Below, piece after piece: positions 27,403 to 35,412 of a DNA stretch of 64,000 nucleotides. The notes under the pieces are model-generated. The model did not search any database. It worked only from the letters and a program-made list of their open reading frames with translations, and had not been told where the DNA came from. Every line of letters starts with the position of its first letter. Within the stretch, counting starts at the first letter, position 1. Origin of the DNA: Streptomyces atratus (GTDB lineage: Bacteria; Actinomycetota; Actinomycetes; Streptomycetales; Streptomycetaceae); contig NZ_BMRN01000008.1 of NCBI RefSeq assembly GCF_014648655.1, positions 186,001 to 250,000 of the forward strand, in the 5' to 3' direction. A program made the position numbers and the translations under genes.

Positions 27403-28314
27403 ATGACGACACTTCCCGCGACCCCCCTGCGCATCGGCCTCGTCGGCACGGGCCCCTGGGCCCGGAACACCCAGGCCCCAGCCCTCGCCGCCCACCCCGG
27501 CGTCGCACTGAGCGGCGTGTGGGGCCGACGCCCCGAGGCGGCGAACGCGCTGGCCGCCGCCCACAGCACCACGGCGTACACAGGTGAGGACGGCATCGAC
27601 GAGCTCTTCGCGGCCAGCGACGCCATCGCGTTCGCCGTGCCGCCGGACATCCAGGCCCCGCTCGCCGCCCGCGCCGCGGCCACCGGCCGCCATCTGCTGC
27701 TGGACAAGCCGGTGGCGACCACCGTCGCCGGAGCCCGCGAGGTCGCCCGCGCCGCCGAGGAGTCCGGGGTCGCGTCCGTCGTCTTCTGCACCCTGCGGTT
27801 CGCGGCCGAGACGTCCGCCTGGATTGCCGAACAGGCCGCCCTGGAAGGCTGGTTCACCGCCCGCGCCGAGTGGATCGGAGCGCTGTTCGCTCCCGGCACG
27901 ACCAGCGAGTACGCCGCCTCGCCCTGGCGCCGCGAGAAGGGCGGCCTGTGGGACGTCGGCCCGCATGTCCTGTCGGTCCTGATCCCGGTACTGGGCGACG
28001 TGACGCACCTGACCGCGGCCCGCGGCCCGTCCGACACCACCCATCTGATCCTCCGCCACACCTCCGGCGCATCCAGCACGGTGACGCTCGCACTCGGTGC
28101 CCCGGTGGGCGCGGTAGGCACGGAGATCGAACTCAAAGGCGAACAGGGAGTCGCCACACTGCCGCGGTGGGGCGACGCGGTCGGTTCCTTCCGGGCAGCG
28201 GTGGACGCACTGATCCACTCGGTACGCACGGGGGAGCCGCACCCCTGCGACGTCCGGTTCGGACTACGCCTGACGGAACTGCTGGCCGAGGCGGAGAGGC
28301 AGGCGGGGGTGTAG
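27403..28314 (+). CDS. Gfo/Idh/MocA-family NAD(P)-dependent oxidoreductase
   Basis: A 303-residue dehydrogenase-like protein. An N-terminal Rossmann fold (IGLVGTGPWARNTQAPALAA) is followed by the family EKP-type lysine motif as LLLDKPVATT, and by the C-terminal domain with GLWDVGPHVLSVL. Such enzymes act on sugars, inositols or related polyols; the substrate is unknown. The ATG at 27403 has no ribosome site and may be leaderless. Divergent from the vWA operon. Confidence 0.88.
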   Translation: MTTLPATPLRIGLVGTGPWARNTQAPALAAHPGVALSGVWGRRPEAANALAAAHSTTAYTGEDGIDELFAASDAIAFAVPPDIQAPLAARAAATGRHLLLDKPVATTVAGAREVARAAEESGVASVVFCTLRFAAETSAWIAEQAALEGWFTARAEWIGALFAPGTTSEYAASPWRREKGGLWDVGPHVLSVLIPVLGDVTHLTAARGPSDTTHLILRHTSGASSTVTLALGAPVGAVGTEIELKGEQGVATLPRWGDAVGSFRAAVDALIHSVRTGEPHPCDVRFGLRLTELLAEAERQAGV

Positions 28315-28340
28315 GGAGGCGGGGCTCGGGGGCCGGGCCG

Positions 28341-28373
28341 GTACGAGGAGGCGGGGCGGCCCGCCCCGTACGG
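28341..28373. terminator. Candidate bidirectional hairpin
   Basis: GGGGCGG and CCGCCCC around 28353-28367 pair tightly inside a larger symmetric context with flanking GTAC elements. It lies between the oxidoreductase and the converging hypothetical gene. Confidence 0.45.
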
Positions 28374-28382
28374 GCTCCGCGG

Positions 28383-29354
28383 CTACATCAACCGCGTCCG
28401 GAGTCGCAGCCAGGCCTCCACCTCGGCCCTCAGCGCCAAGTCCTGCCCACCCCGGCGCAGTTGCTCACCTGCGGCCATGGAGAGAGCCTTGGCCCGGCGG
28501 GACCTGTTGATCGCCGTGATGTGCTCCCGGGTGTACGCGGTGGTGTCCCGGGTCGCCACCTCGGCCCGGGACACCGGGATGGCGTCCAGACACATCCGCA
28601 CGGTCTCGTCCGGCGGGAGCAGCGAGTAGTCGGCTATCTGCAGGGCCGTCTCCGTACGGTCGAGCACTCCGGCCGTCTCGCACTTCCTGACCAGCCAGAG
28701 TGCGAGCTCCGCCCAGGGGCCCCGCTCCTCGCCCGACCCCCGGGGAATCCGCTGCCGACAGGCAACCAGAAGGAACCACCACCACCGGGCCTGTTCCTCT
28801 CCCGACTCGGGCTGCCGCCGAACGGCCCACCGCTCCCGCTCGTCGCGGTCCAGCTTCATCAGGTGCTCCACCCAGCCCTTCCCGGTCTCCCGTGACCAGG
28901 CCGGCTTCTCGTACCTCGGGCCGGGCCCGAACCAGGTCGGCGCCGAGATCTTGAGGACGGCCCCGGTGTCCTCGTCGACGAGCAGGCCGACGCGGCTGTC
29001 CTCCCGTACGAAGCGACGGCACCCGAGCCCGTCGGGCGCCACCTCGACGACCGGGAATCCCACCCGCTCCAGATCCCTTGCCAAGTCATCGATCAGCAAG
29101 GGAACTTCGAGCCGATGCGCCTGCACCATGACGTAGAGGCCGATCCACGGGTCCTCGTGCGACACCCGCTGCCAGGCGAACTCGACGAGTTCGTAACCGC
29201 GCAGCCGCCGGCTCTCGTCGCCGCTCTCCACGAAGTCGTCGCCGAGCAGTGCCGTGACCTCGCCGGGAGTGGAAGTGGCATCGGCGCCGCCCACCGTGCC
29301 GGTGACGACGAAGTCGCTGAAGAAGGTCGTGCCGGGGGAGCCGGGGTGGGCCAT
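28383..29354 (-). CDS. Hypothetical protein, possibly immunity-like
   Basis: A 323-residue soluble protein not recognised. The N-terminal 110 residues (ALLGDDFVE; LRGYELVEFAWQR; LVDEDTGAV) have the look of small recognition or immunity-type domains seen in Streptomyces. The C-terminal half is helical, Arg/Glu-rich and Trp-rich (ARWWWFLLVACRQR). GGAG precedes the ATG. There is no toxin gene beside it, so the immunity idea is weak. Confidence 0.6.
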   Translation of the reverse strand: MAHPGSPGTTFFSDFVVTGTVGGADATSTPGEVTALLGDDFVESGDESRRLRGYELVEFAWQRVSHEDPWIGLYVMVQAHRLEVPLLIDDLARDLERVGFPVVEVAPDGLGCRRFVREDSRVGLLVDEDTGAVLKISAPTWFGPGPRYEKPAWSRETGKGWVEHLMKLDRDERERWAVRRQPESGEEQARWWWFLLVACRQRIPRGSGEERGPWAELALWLVRKCETAGVLDRTETALQIADYSLLPPDETVRMCLDAIPVSRAEVATRDTTAYTREHITAINRSRRAKALSMAAGEQLRRGGQDLALRAEVEAWLRLRTRLM

Positions 29355-29439
29355 GCGAGGATCTCCGCTTCGTCGAGCAGTCGGTCCGAGTGGTGGGCGG
29401 GGGCAGGCTCACGGACTGTCCCCTCTGCCGTTTTGGCAG

Positions 29440-29889
29440 TCAGGGAACGATGGTGACCGCCTGGTGCGCGGCGGACAGGAAGCGCCTGACCGCGGCCGTC
29501 TCGCTCTCGTCGAACTCGCGCAGCACGGCCACCGTGTCGTCGATCAGCGGCCCGAAGAAGGACCGTCCCAGCTCCACCGCCCGTGGCGTCACGCTCAGCA
29601 GCACCCGTCGCCGGTCACGAGGATCACGCGTGCGTTCGAGGTGGCCCAGGCGCTCCAGGCGGTCGATGACCGAGGTGGTGCCCGCCGAGTTGAGGCCGAG
29701 CTGCGCGCCGAGCCATCCGGCGGTGGCGTCCGTACCGGCCCGCTCGGCGTCCAGCAGGCAGATCAGGGCCCGTACATCGGTGGAGTGCATGCCGTGCCGG
29801 GCCGCGAATTCGGCCTGGCGCAGACCGAATTCGACCGTCACCTTGCGCAGCAGATGGACGATCTCCATTTCGGGTCCTTGGCCGATCAC
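29440..29889 (-). CDS. MarR-family transcriptional regulator
   Basis: A 149-residue MarR regulator with winged helix (AGWLGAQLGLNSAGTTSVID) and wing (RTRDPRDRRRVLLSVTPR). The GTG at 29889 follows a strong GGGAGGGA; the ATG at 29868, with AAGGA 6 bases before it, is an alternative. Divergent from an alpha/beta hydrolase, with a 33-bp perfect palindrome between the two. It is expected to repress itself and the hydrolase. Confidence 0.88.
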   Translation of the reverse strand: MIGQGPEMEIVHLLRKVTVEFGLRQAEFAARHGMHSTDVRALICLLDAERAGTDATAGWLGAQLGLNSAGTTSVIDRLERLGHLERTRDPRDRRRVLLSVTPRAVELGRSFFGPLIDDTVAVLREFDESETAAVRRFLSAAHQAVTIVP

Positions 29890-29912
29890 CCTGGTCCCTC
29901 CCTCTCGACCCG

Positions 29913-29945
29913 CCGATATTATCTCGCTGAGCGAGATAATATCGG
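29913..29945. promoter_or_regulatory. 33-bp palindromic operator between MarR and hydrolase
   Basis: Two exact 16-base arms (29913-29928, 29930-29945) flank one central base. The core ATCTCGCTGAGCGAGAT has the symmetry and size of a MarR dimer site. The stretch is A/T-rich compared with the surroundings and sits in the divergent promoter. Confidence 0.82.
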
Positions 29946-29971
29946 AAGGCATCCGACCGGGGAGGCATCCC

Positions 29972-30829
29972 ATGTCCACCACCACGTCATTCCTCGCTGC
30001 GTACGACGCAGTCCTGACGGCCAAGTGGCCGGCCGGTACTCACAGCAGCCGGCTCCCCACCTCGTACGGCATCACCCACGTCAACAGTTGCGGCCCCGAG
30101 GATGCTCCGCCCCTGGTGCTGCTGGCCGGTGGCGGGTCCACCTCCACCGTCTGGTACGCACAGGCCGCCCACCTGGGCCGCACCCATCGAGTCCATGCCG
30201 TCGACCTCATCGGTGACCCGGGCCGCAGCGTTGCGGGGGAGCGCCCGATCCGTACGGTGGAGGACCTGACAGCGTGGCTCGACGCGGTGCTGGACGGCTT
30301 GGGAGCCGGCCGCAGCGCGCTGTGCGGGCATTCGTACGGGGCCTGGATCGCCCTCCACTACGCCCTGCACGCGCCGCCCCACCGGGTCCGGAAGCTGATC
30401 CTCCTCGACCCGACCCAGTGCTTCGCCGGCTTCCGGCCCGGCTATCTGCTGCACGCGCTGCCGATGCTGCTCCGCCCCGGCGCGAAACGGACGCGGACCT
30501 TCCTGGAGTGGGAGACAGGCCGCGCCGCGCTCGACCGGACGTGGCTGCGACTGCGCTGCGCGGCAGCCGACTTCCCGTCCGTCCGTCCCGTCACCGGACC
30601 CCGCCCCGAACCCGAGGCCCTGGGCGCACTGGACGTGCCGACCCTGATCCTGCTTGCCGAACACAGCCGGGCCCATGACCCGGCCCGCGTCGCCGCCGCG
30701 GCGGCCCGGCTGCTTCCGCACGCGCGGACGGCGACGATTCCCGGTGCGACGCACCACACCCTGCCGCTGCACGAGCCGACGGCCGGCGAACTGAACCGCA
30801 GGATCGAGGACTTCCTGATGACCCGGTAG
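29972..30829 (+). CDS. Alpha/beta-fold hydrolase
   Basis: A 285-residue hydrolase with oxyanion segment LLAGGGSTS, nucleophile elbow GHSYGA (Ser), and catalytic His in GATHHTLPL near the C-terminus. The acid is probably in LILLAEHSRAHD. Family members cleave esters, amides or epoxides; the substrate is unknown. The ATG at 29972 has GGGGAGG upstream. Probably induced through the divergent MarR regulator by a compound related to its substrate. Confidence 0.9.
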   Translation: MSTTTSFLAAYDAVLTAKWPAGTHSSRLPTSYGITHVNSCGPEDAPPLVLLAGGGSTSTVWYAQAAHLGRTHRVHAVDLIGDPGRSVAGERPIRTVEDLTAWLDAVLDGLGAGRSALCGHSYGAWIALHYALHAPPHRVRKLILLDPTQCFAGFRPGYLLHALPMLLRPGAKRTRTFLEWETGRAALDRTWLRLRCAAADFPSVRPVTGPRPEPEALGALDVPTLILLAEHSRAHDPARVAAAAARLLPHARTATIPGATHHTLPLHEPTAGELNRRIEDFLMTR

Positions 30830-30848
30830 CTCTCGCCGCGAGGGGTGC

Positions 30849-31208
30849 TCAGCGTTTCATGGCGTCCCGTACCGCCTCGTCCGTGCGCGCCACGACGGCG
30901 GTGCCGTCGTCCGCCGTGATGATCGGCCGCTGGATCAGCTTCGGATGCCCGGCGAGGGCCGAGATCCACCGTTCCCTCGAACCGGCCTCGCGCGGCCACT
31001 CCTCGAGTCCGAGCTCCTTCGCGTCCGCTTCCTGCGTCCGCGTGATGTCCCACGGCTCCAGCCCGAGCCGGTCGAGCACGGCCCGGATCTCGTCCGGTGA
31101 CGGCACATCCTCCAGATAGCGGCGGACGGTGTACTCGGCGCCCTCCGCATCGAGCACCTGCACTGCGCTGCGGCACTTGGAACAGGCGGGATTGATCCAG
31201 ATCTCCAT
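30849..31208 (-). CDS. ArsC/Spx-family thiol reductase-like protein
   Basis: A 119-residue thioredoxin-fold protein of the arsenate reductase (ArsC)/Spx/YffB family. MEIWINPACSKCRSA places C9 and C12 as a CxxC, and QRPIITADDG is the conserved substrate-binding strand. It may be an arsenate reductase or a general thiol-dependent reductase. No arsenic resistance genes are adjacent. Confidence 0.85.
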   Translation of the reverse strand: MEIWINPACSKCRSAVQVLDAEGAEYTVRRYLEDVPSPDEIRAVLDRLGLEPWDITRTQEADAKELGLEEWPREAGSRERWISALAGHPKLIQRPIITADDGTAVVARTDEAVRDAMKR

Positions 31209-31328
31209 GGGGCCAACGATACGGGAGGGACAGTGCGAAAGCCCTTCTGGCCAGGGGTGATTGTCAGTGGTGGACCGTAAAATGGAGGTAGTTCGTGAGG
31301 GTTTCACGACCGTGCCAGGAGGTTGCCC

Positions 31329-31598
31329 ATGGCCGTTGCCGCAGTCACGACCAAGCCGCTCCACAAGCCCCTGCAGAAGAAGCCGCTCCCCGCGGGCCGG
31401 CCCCGCGAGTGGTATGTCTCCCACAACCGCCGCCTGAAGGCCATGCGCCTGGCGATCGCCCTGCTCGACACGGGCGTCTACTACCCGTCGACCGCGACCA
31501 ACGACAAGATACGTACGACTGCCGAGCGCATCGGCATCCACCCGCCGTCCGACACGACCTGCCGCATGGTCCGCGCCCTGATCCGCTACGGCCGCTGA
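31329..31598 (+). CDS. Small basic conserved protein
   Basis: An 89-residue Lys/Arg-rich protein (PLHKPLQKKPLPAGRPREW; VSHNRRLKAMRLAIALLDTG) of unknown function, beginning at ATG 31329 with AGGAGG at 31317-31322. The spacing and strong ribosome site support a real gene. Basic charge suggests nucleic-acid contact, but no motif is visible. Confidence 0.75.
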   Translation: MAVAAVTTKPLHKPLQKKPLPAGRPREWYVSHNRRLKAMRLAIALLDTGVYYPSTATNDKIRTTAERIGIHPPSDTTCRMVRALIRYGR

Positions 31599-31629
31599 CG
31601 GCTGACCATCGACTGCTCACGCACGCGAA

Positions 31630-31662
31630 GCCTGTGCCTCCGGAAATCCCGGGGGCACAGGC
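31630..31662. terminator. Bidirectional terminator hairpin
   Basis: A 14-bp stem (31630-31643 with 31649-31662, one G-U pair) and short loop lie between two converging genes. Confidence 0.78.
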
Positions 31663-31681
31663 ACGTACGACCGCACCCGGC

Positions 31682-32140
31682 TCAGAACCCGCTGCAGATG
31701 GCGGTGGCAAAGGCCCCGGACGCCGAGGCCGTCCGGACGGTCCCGTCGTCCACCGTCACGGCGCAGGCGACCTCGCCACCCGATTCCCCGAGCGTGACGG
31801 CGAAGGAGCCGCCCTTCATGAAGCCCTTGGTCTTCAGCTCCCCGGTCCACGGCAGCGTCCTCAGTGTCAGCCGTGCGGTCGACAGGTCGCCGTCCTGCCA
31901 GGTGGGGTAGGTGACGTCGACGTCCTTGGCGGTGCCGGTGACCTCGTACGTGATCCACAGGGGCTTCGTCCCCTCCCTCGACAACTCACCGGCGACCACC
32001 GCGACGGCCGCGGCACCACCACACGCCAGTACCAGCACGACGACCAGCGCCACCCAACGCCACTGCCACGGCCGACTGGGCTGTGGCTGCGGCTGGGGCC
32101 ATGGCTGGTCCGGGACACTGCCCGGGTCCTGGTCGCTCAT
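31682..32140 (-). CDS. MmpS-like small membrane-anchored protein
   Basis: A 152-residue protein: Pro/Gln-rich cytoplasmic tail, one membrane span (about residues 29-51), and an exterior beta domain with ITYEVTGTAKDVDVTYPT and LPWTGEL. These resemble MmpS proteins, which assist MMPL exporters in mycobacteria. Two Cys near the C-terminus may form a disulfide. The MMPL gene in this window is 10 kb away, so partnership is not implied by position. Confidence 0.72.
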   Translation of the reverse strand: MSDQDPGSVPDQPWPQPQPQPSRPWQWRWVALVVVLVLACGGAAAVAVVAGELSREGTKPLWITYEVTGTAKDVDVTYPTWQDGDLSTARLTLRTLPWTGELKTKGFMKGGSFAVTLGESGGEVACAVTVDDGTVRTASASGAFATAICSGF

Positions 32141-32307
32141 GCCACCAGACTCGGCCGTCGCCCGGTACGCCGCGACTCCACGGGGCAGCCGCTCCCTGAC
32201 GTACGACGTTCGCGCCGGCCCGGTCCATCACCCGTCCGGCGTGCACGGCATGCGGCCCCGCCCGCGGCCCCTTTGACTGGGGCGATGGGCCAGTACCGGG
32301 AGGCACG

Positions 32308-32793
32308 ATGACGAGGAAAGCCGCAGGAGGTCTGTGGGCCGTACTGCTGACGACTGCCGTGATGTCGACGGCCGCCGCGTGTTCCGACGACGGCGGCAAG
32401 GCCTCCAGCACGGCGTCCAAAGCCGCGTCCGCCGCGGCGTCGGTGGCATCCAGGGGTTCCGATGTGGTGGCTTCGGCGACGGCGGCCGCAGGCGAGAAGC
32501 TGAAGGGCTTCAAGAACGGTGTGAACGCCAAGGGCGACGTCAGGCTGGGCTCGCCGAGCACCGGCCACGACGGCCGCGCCACCGCGAAGGTCACGGTGAC
32601 GAACAGCGCCGACTCGGCGAAGTCGTACGCCGTGCAGATCAACTTCCGCGACCCGAGCGGCAACCTGCTCGACACGGTGGTGGTGACGGTCGACGACGTC
32701 GGCCCGAAGGCCTCCAAGGACGCCACGGCCCGCAGCAACCGCAAGCTGTCGGGCGACATCAAGGCCGACGTGGGAACCGCACTGCGACACTGA
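32308..32793 (+). CDS. Putative lipoprotein with FxLYD-like domain
   Basis: A 161-residue exported protein: signal peptide with candidate lipobox Cys at residue 25 (TAAACSDD), an Ala/Ser-rich stalk, then a beta-sandwich-like domain (ATAKVTVTNSADSAKSY; INFRDPSGNLLDT) similar to FxLYD domains. GGGAGG lies ahead of the ATG at 32308. Probably displayed on the outer face of the membrane; function unknown. Confidence 0.75.
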   Translation: MTRKAAGGLWAVLLTTAVMSTAAACSDDGGKASSTASKAASAAASVASRGSDVVASATAAAGEKLKGFKNGVNAKGDVRLGSPSTGHDGRATAKVTVTNSADSAKSYAVQINFRDPSGNLLDTVVVTVDDVGPKASKDATARSNRKLSGDIKADVGTALRH

Positions 32794-32908
32794 TCGCAGA
32801 TTGCGCAACAACCGCCTCCACTTCACGGGCAGTTACCCTGCTGCTCACCCAGCAGGCGGCGCTGCTCGGCCGCTGCGGGTGCGTACGCATCCCTGCCAGG
32901 CAGCCCCG

Positions 32909-33814
32909 TCAGTAATGGTTGTTGTTCCGCCGTTCCATTGAGGCCGGCCTCCGAAGCGCGGACCACGGCGGAGTCTGCACCCGGTGAGGCCGGCAGGAAA
33001 GCGCCGTCAGCTTGTTCTCGGTGCCGGTGCCGGGTTGCGGGATCTCGAGAATGATCCGTCGATCCGAGCAGTCGTCGACAATGAGCGCGCTCTCCTCCAG
33101 CACCATACGGCCGACGAAAGGATGGCGCACTTCCCGAGCGGTGGCATGGTGCCTCTCGATTTCGTGCTGCTGCCACCAATTGCGGAATTCCTGGCTGCTC
33201 TGGCTCAGCTCACCGACCAGTGTGGTGAACCACGGTTCGTGGACGTACAAACCGGTGGCCGCGCGGAACTTGGCCAGTATGGATCGGGCGCTCGGCTCCC
33301 AGTTCTGAATCAGTTCATGCATATAGCCGCCGAAGAACAGCCACAGCATGTGACGGTGTTCAGGGGGGATTTTGATGAGATCGCCGTAGACATCGGTTCT
33401 TGCCTGGTTCCAGGCAAGAATGTTGAATCGGGGACCGAGAACGAATGCCGGATGCGGATGCTGGCTGTCCAGGATGCGCTGGAGTGCCGGAGACACACCG
33501 TCCGCGGGAACGCTCGCGCTGGAACGGGCGTCACTGTTCGCCAAGGCCAGGAGATAGTCGCGCTCGTCGGCGCTGAGGCGAAGGGCTTCGGCCAACGAAT
33601 TGAGGACCTGATCGGAGACCCGGATGTTCCGGGCCTGTTCGAGGCGGGTGTACCAGCAGGCGCTGATCCCCGCAAGGTCGGCGACGTCTTCCCGCCGCAG
33701 GCCCGGGGTTCGCCGCGATGCTCGTGACGGAAGGCCGACCTCTTCCGGCTGAAGGGCCAGCCGTCGTGTTTTGAGGAAGTCCGCGAGCTGCGCTCGCCGT
33801 TGGTCGCAATTCAT
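32909..33814 (-). CDS. XRE-family regulator with MmyB-like ligand-binding domain
   Basis: A 301-residue regulator: an N-terminal helix-turn-helix (RREDVADLAGISACWYTRLE, about 40-59) followed by the MmyB-like C-terminal domain typical of actinobacterial XRE proteins (FNILAWNQARTDVYGD, then VHEPWFTTLVGELS). Usually divergent from an oxidoreductase gene; no such partner is adjacent here. Codon usage is noticeably less G/C-biased than in neighbours, suggesting relatively recent acquisition of this pocket. Confidence 0.88.
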   Translation of the reverse strand: MNCDQRRAQLADFLKTRRLALQPEEVGLPSRASRRTPGLRREDVADLAGISACWYTRLEQARNIRVSDQVLNSLAEALRLSADERDYLLALANSDARSSASVPADGVSPALQRILDSQHPHPAFVLGPRFNILAWNQARTDVYGDLIKIPPEHRHMLWLFFGGYMHELIQNWEPSARSILAKFRAATGLYVHEPWFTTLVGELSQSSQEFRNWWQQHEIERHHATAREVRHPFVGRMVLEESALIVDDCSDRRIILEIPQPGTGTENKLTALSCRPHRVQTPPWSALRRPASMERRNNNHY

Positions 33815-33918
33815 CCGTTGTCCCCTCTGCTGGGCGACTACTGCGGATGGTCATTACCTGGGACCTCTGCTCCCAGGATAGTCGGTTTCCGGATGCGCGC
33901 TCTGCGACGTGTGGTCGC

Positions 33919-33970
33919 CGGTGCTGCAACGCCGCAGGGCCCGGTGCTGCGGCGTTGCAGCACCGGGCCC
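33919..33970. terminator. Two overlapping, mutually exclusive hairpins
   Basis: A perfect 19-bp stem forms between 33919-33937 and 33947-33965. A perfect 14-bp stem forms between 33937-33950 and 33957-33970. Both compete for 33947-33965. The element lies downstream of the Gln/Gly-repeat gene and upstream of the XRE gene, both leftward. It may be a terminator, an attenuator-like switch, or a repeat-derived structure. Confidence 0.7.
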
Positions 33971-34037
33971 TGGTTACGTCCGGTCAGACCACAAAGGGTC
34001 CGGCAGCGAGCTGACAGACCCTTCATGTGGGGTTGAG

Positions 34038-34910
34038 TCAGCGGATTGCGGTGTTTTGCTGGCCCTGTGCCTGGCCCACCTGCTCGCCGAGGAGATTGTT
34101 GATCCCGGTCTGCTGGACCCCTCGCCCTTCTTCGCGGTTACCCTGCCCATGCTTCTTGCCCTGCTCCTGCTTCTGGGTCTGGCCCTGGCCCTGGGTCGTC
34201 TGGCCCTGGGTCTGACCCTGGCCCTGGCCTTGGGTCGTCTGGCCTTGGGTCGTCTGGCCCTGGGTCTGGCCGGCCGGGACTCCCGACCGAAGCTGCGCCA
34301 GCATCGCCGAGCAGCCGACAGTGGCTGCCACCTTGTTGTTGAATCCGGTGGCGTAATCCGCCCGGAAGGCCGCGCTCTTGTCGGCGTTGTTCTTGAACAG
34401 GTCGACCTTCTGCCTGCACGTTGCGTCGCCGTCGTTCTCCCCGGCGGCGAGCGCCTGTTCCCGATCGGCGGTGCCCGGAACCTGTGTGCCGGTTCCAGGG
34501 GGGACCTGCGTGCCCGTCGTCTCGGCCGGTTTGACAAGGTTCAGGCACGCCAGTTGGTTCAGGCCTCCGACGGCTGTAACAGCGTCGTTGGCCCCGACCA
34601 CCGCTCGTGTGCTGGCAAATCCACCGGCATCTGCAGTGGCCCTGGCGATCGTGCGCTTCCCGCTGCTGAAGTCGACATTCTCCCCAGCGGTGAAACCGTT
34701 GGCGGTAAGGCTCTGGCTCTCAAAGGGGCCTTCTTTTCCTGTGATCGAACAGGTGGCCGTCGGAACGGTCGAAGGCTGCGAAGCGGCCCCCGATGCTGTG
34801 CTCTTGCCAGGAGTTGAGGCGTGCGCCTCGGCGGACATTGCTGGTGCCAGCGCGAGTGACGCACCCAGCGGGACGCCGACCAGGGCGAGAATTCGCTTCT
34901 TTCCGTGCAT
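34038..34910 (-). CDS. Secreted protein with Gln/Gly/Thr-repeat C-terminal region
   Basis: A 290-residue Sec-exported protein with signal peptide (about 1-32, ending AEAHA). The middle part has four Cys (TATCSITG; LACLNL; ATCRQK; VGCSAML) that could make two disulfides. Low-complexity units GQTQGQTTQGQ follow at about residues 213-254, then a Lys/Arg/Glu stretch. The DNA encoding the repeat is itself tandemly repetitive (about 34149-34271). The ATG at 34910 has AAGGGGA before it. No function can be assigned; a surface-associated or matrix role is a guess. Confidence 0.75.
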   Translation of the reverse strand: MHGKKRILALVGVPLGASLALAPAMSAEAHASTPGKSTASGAASQPSTVPTATCSITGKEGPFESQSLTANGFTAGENVDFSSGKRTIARATADAGGFASTRAVVGANDAVTAVGGLNQLACLNLVKPAETTGTQVPPGTGTQVPGTADREQALAAGENDGDATCRQKVDLFKNNADKSAAFRADYATGFNNKVAATVGCSAMLAQLRSGVPAGQTQGQTTQGQTTQGQGQGQTQGQTTQGQGQTQKQEQGKKHGQGNREEGRGVQQTGINNLLGEQVGQAQGQQNTAIR

Positions 34911-35412
34911 GAGATTCCCCTTTGTGATGGGTCCGTGCATGGAAAGCGTTGCATCAGGGCTGATGCACAACAAGAGACCACTTATCCTGGGAGTGGCAGT
35001 GTCAGGTTTATCCCGTGCGGTTGCGAATTCGGGGGCGACGCATTACTCGTCCAGGGAGAATGGCCTGGCCGCGACCACTGGGAGGGCGGTTGATTCCGTC
35101 CTCCCCCATCCAATCGGGTGACGCCCGATCGGTCATCGCGCGGGGCGCGTTCGCGTCCCGTGCTCCCCGACACCGCTGCCATGCACGGGAGTTCGGGGTC
35201 ACCGGTGAAGAACGCGGCCTTCGATGCCATGGCCGAGTTCGGTGAGCGCCGGACCGGCGGATCAAAAAAGAACAGGCCGGGGTAGGCCCCGGCCTGTTCT
35301 CCTTCACCGTCACGGTGCGGCTCGCCCGGCTGAAGGCCGCCGGCCGGGCCGCAGTGGACCCGACCACGCCGAACGCCGCCCGCTGGGGGCCCGGCGAGGC
35401 CGACCCAGCGGT
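34911..35412. other. Intergenic region between the repeat protein and glnA
   Basis: This 502-base stretch contains the glnA terminator (35264-35299) and probably the promoter of the repeat protein. Short frames can be read on both strands but none has a credible start or family match; I see no gene. Confidence 0.6.
35264..35299 (-). terminator. Rho-independent terminator of glnA
   Basis: On the minus strand, a perfect 13-bp stem (35287-35299 with 35270-35282, 4-base loop) is followed directly by six T (35264-35269). This is a textbook terminator 114 bases after the glnA stop. Confidence 0.9.

Noticed and set aside
31261..31283. TTGTCA and TAAAAT as promoter of the small basic gene
   Set aside because: The spacing is only 11 bases, too short for a normal promoter.
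31682..32140. MmpS-like protein as partner of the MMPL exporter
   Set aside because: The genes are about 10 kb apart with many unrelated genes between, so no operon argument exists.
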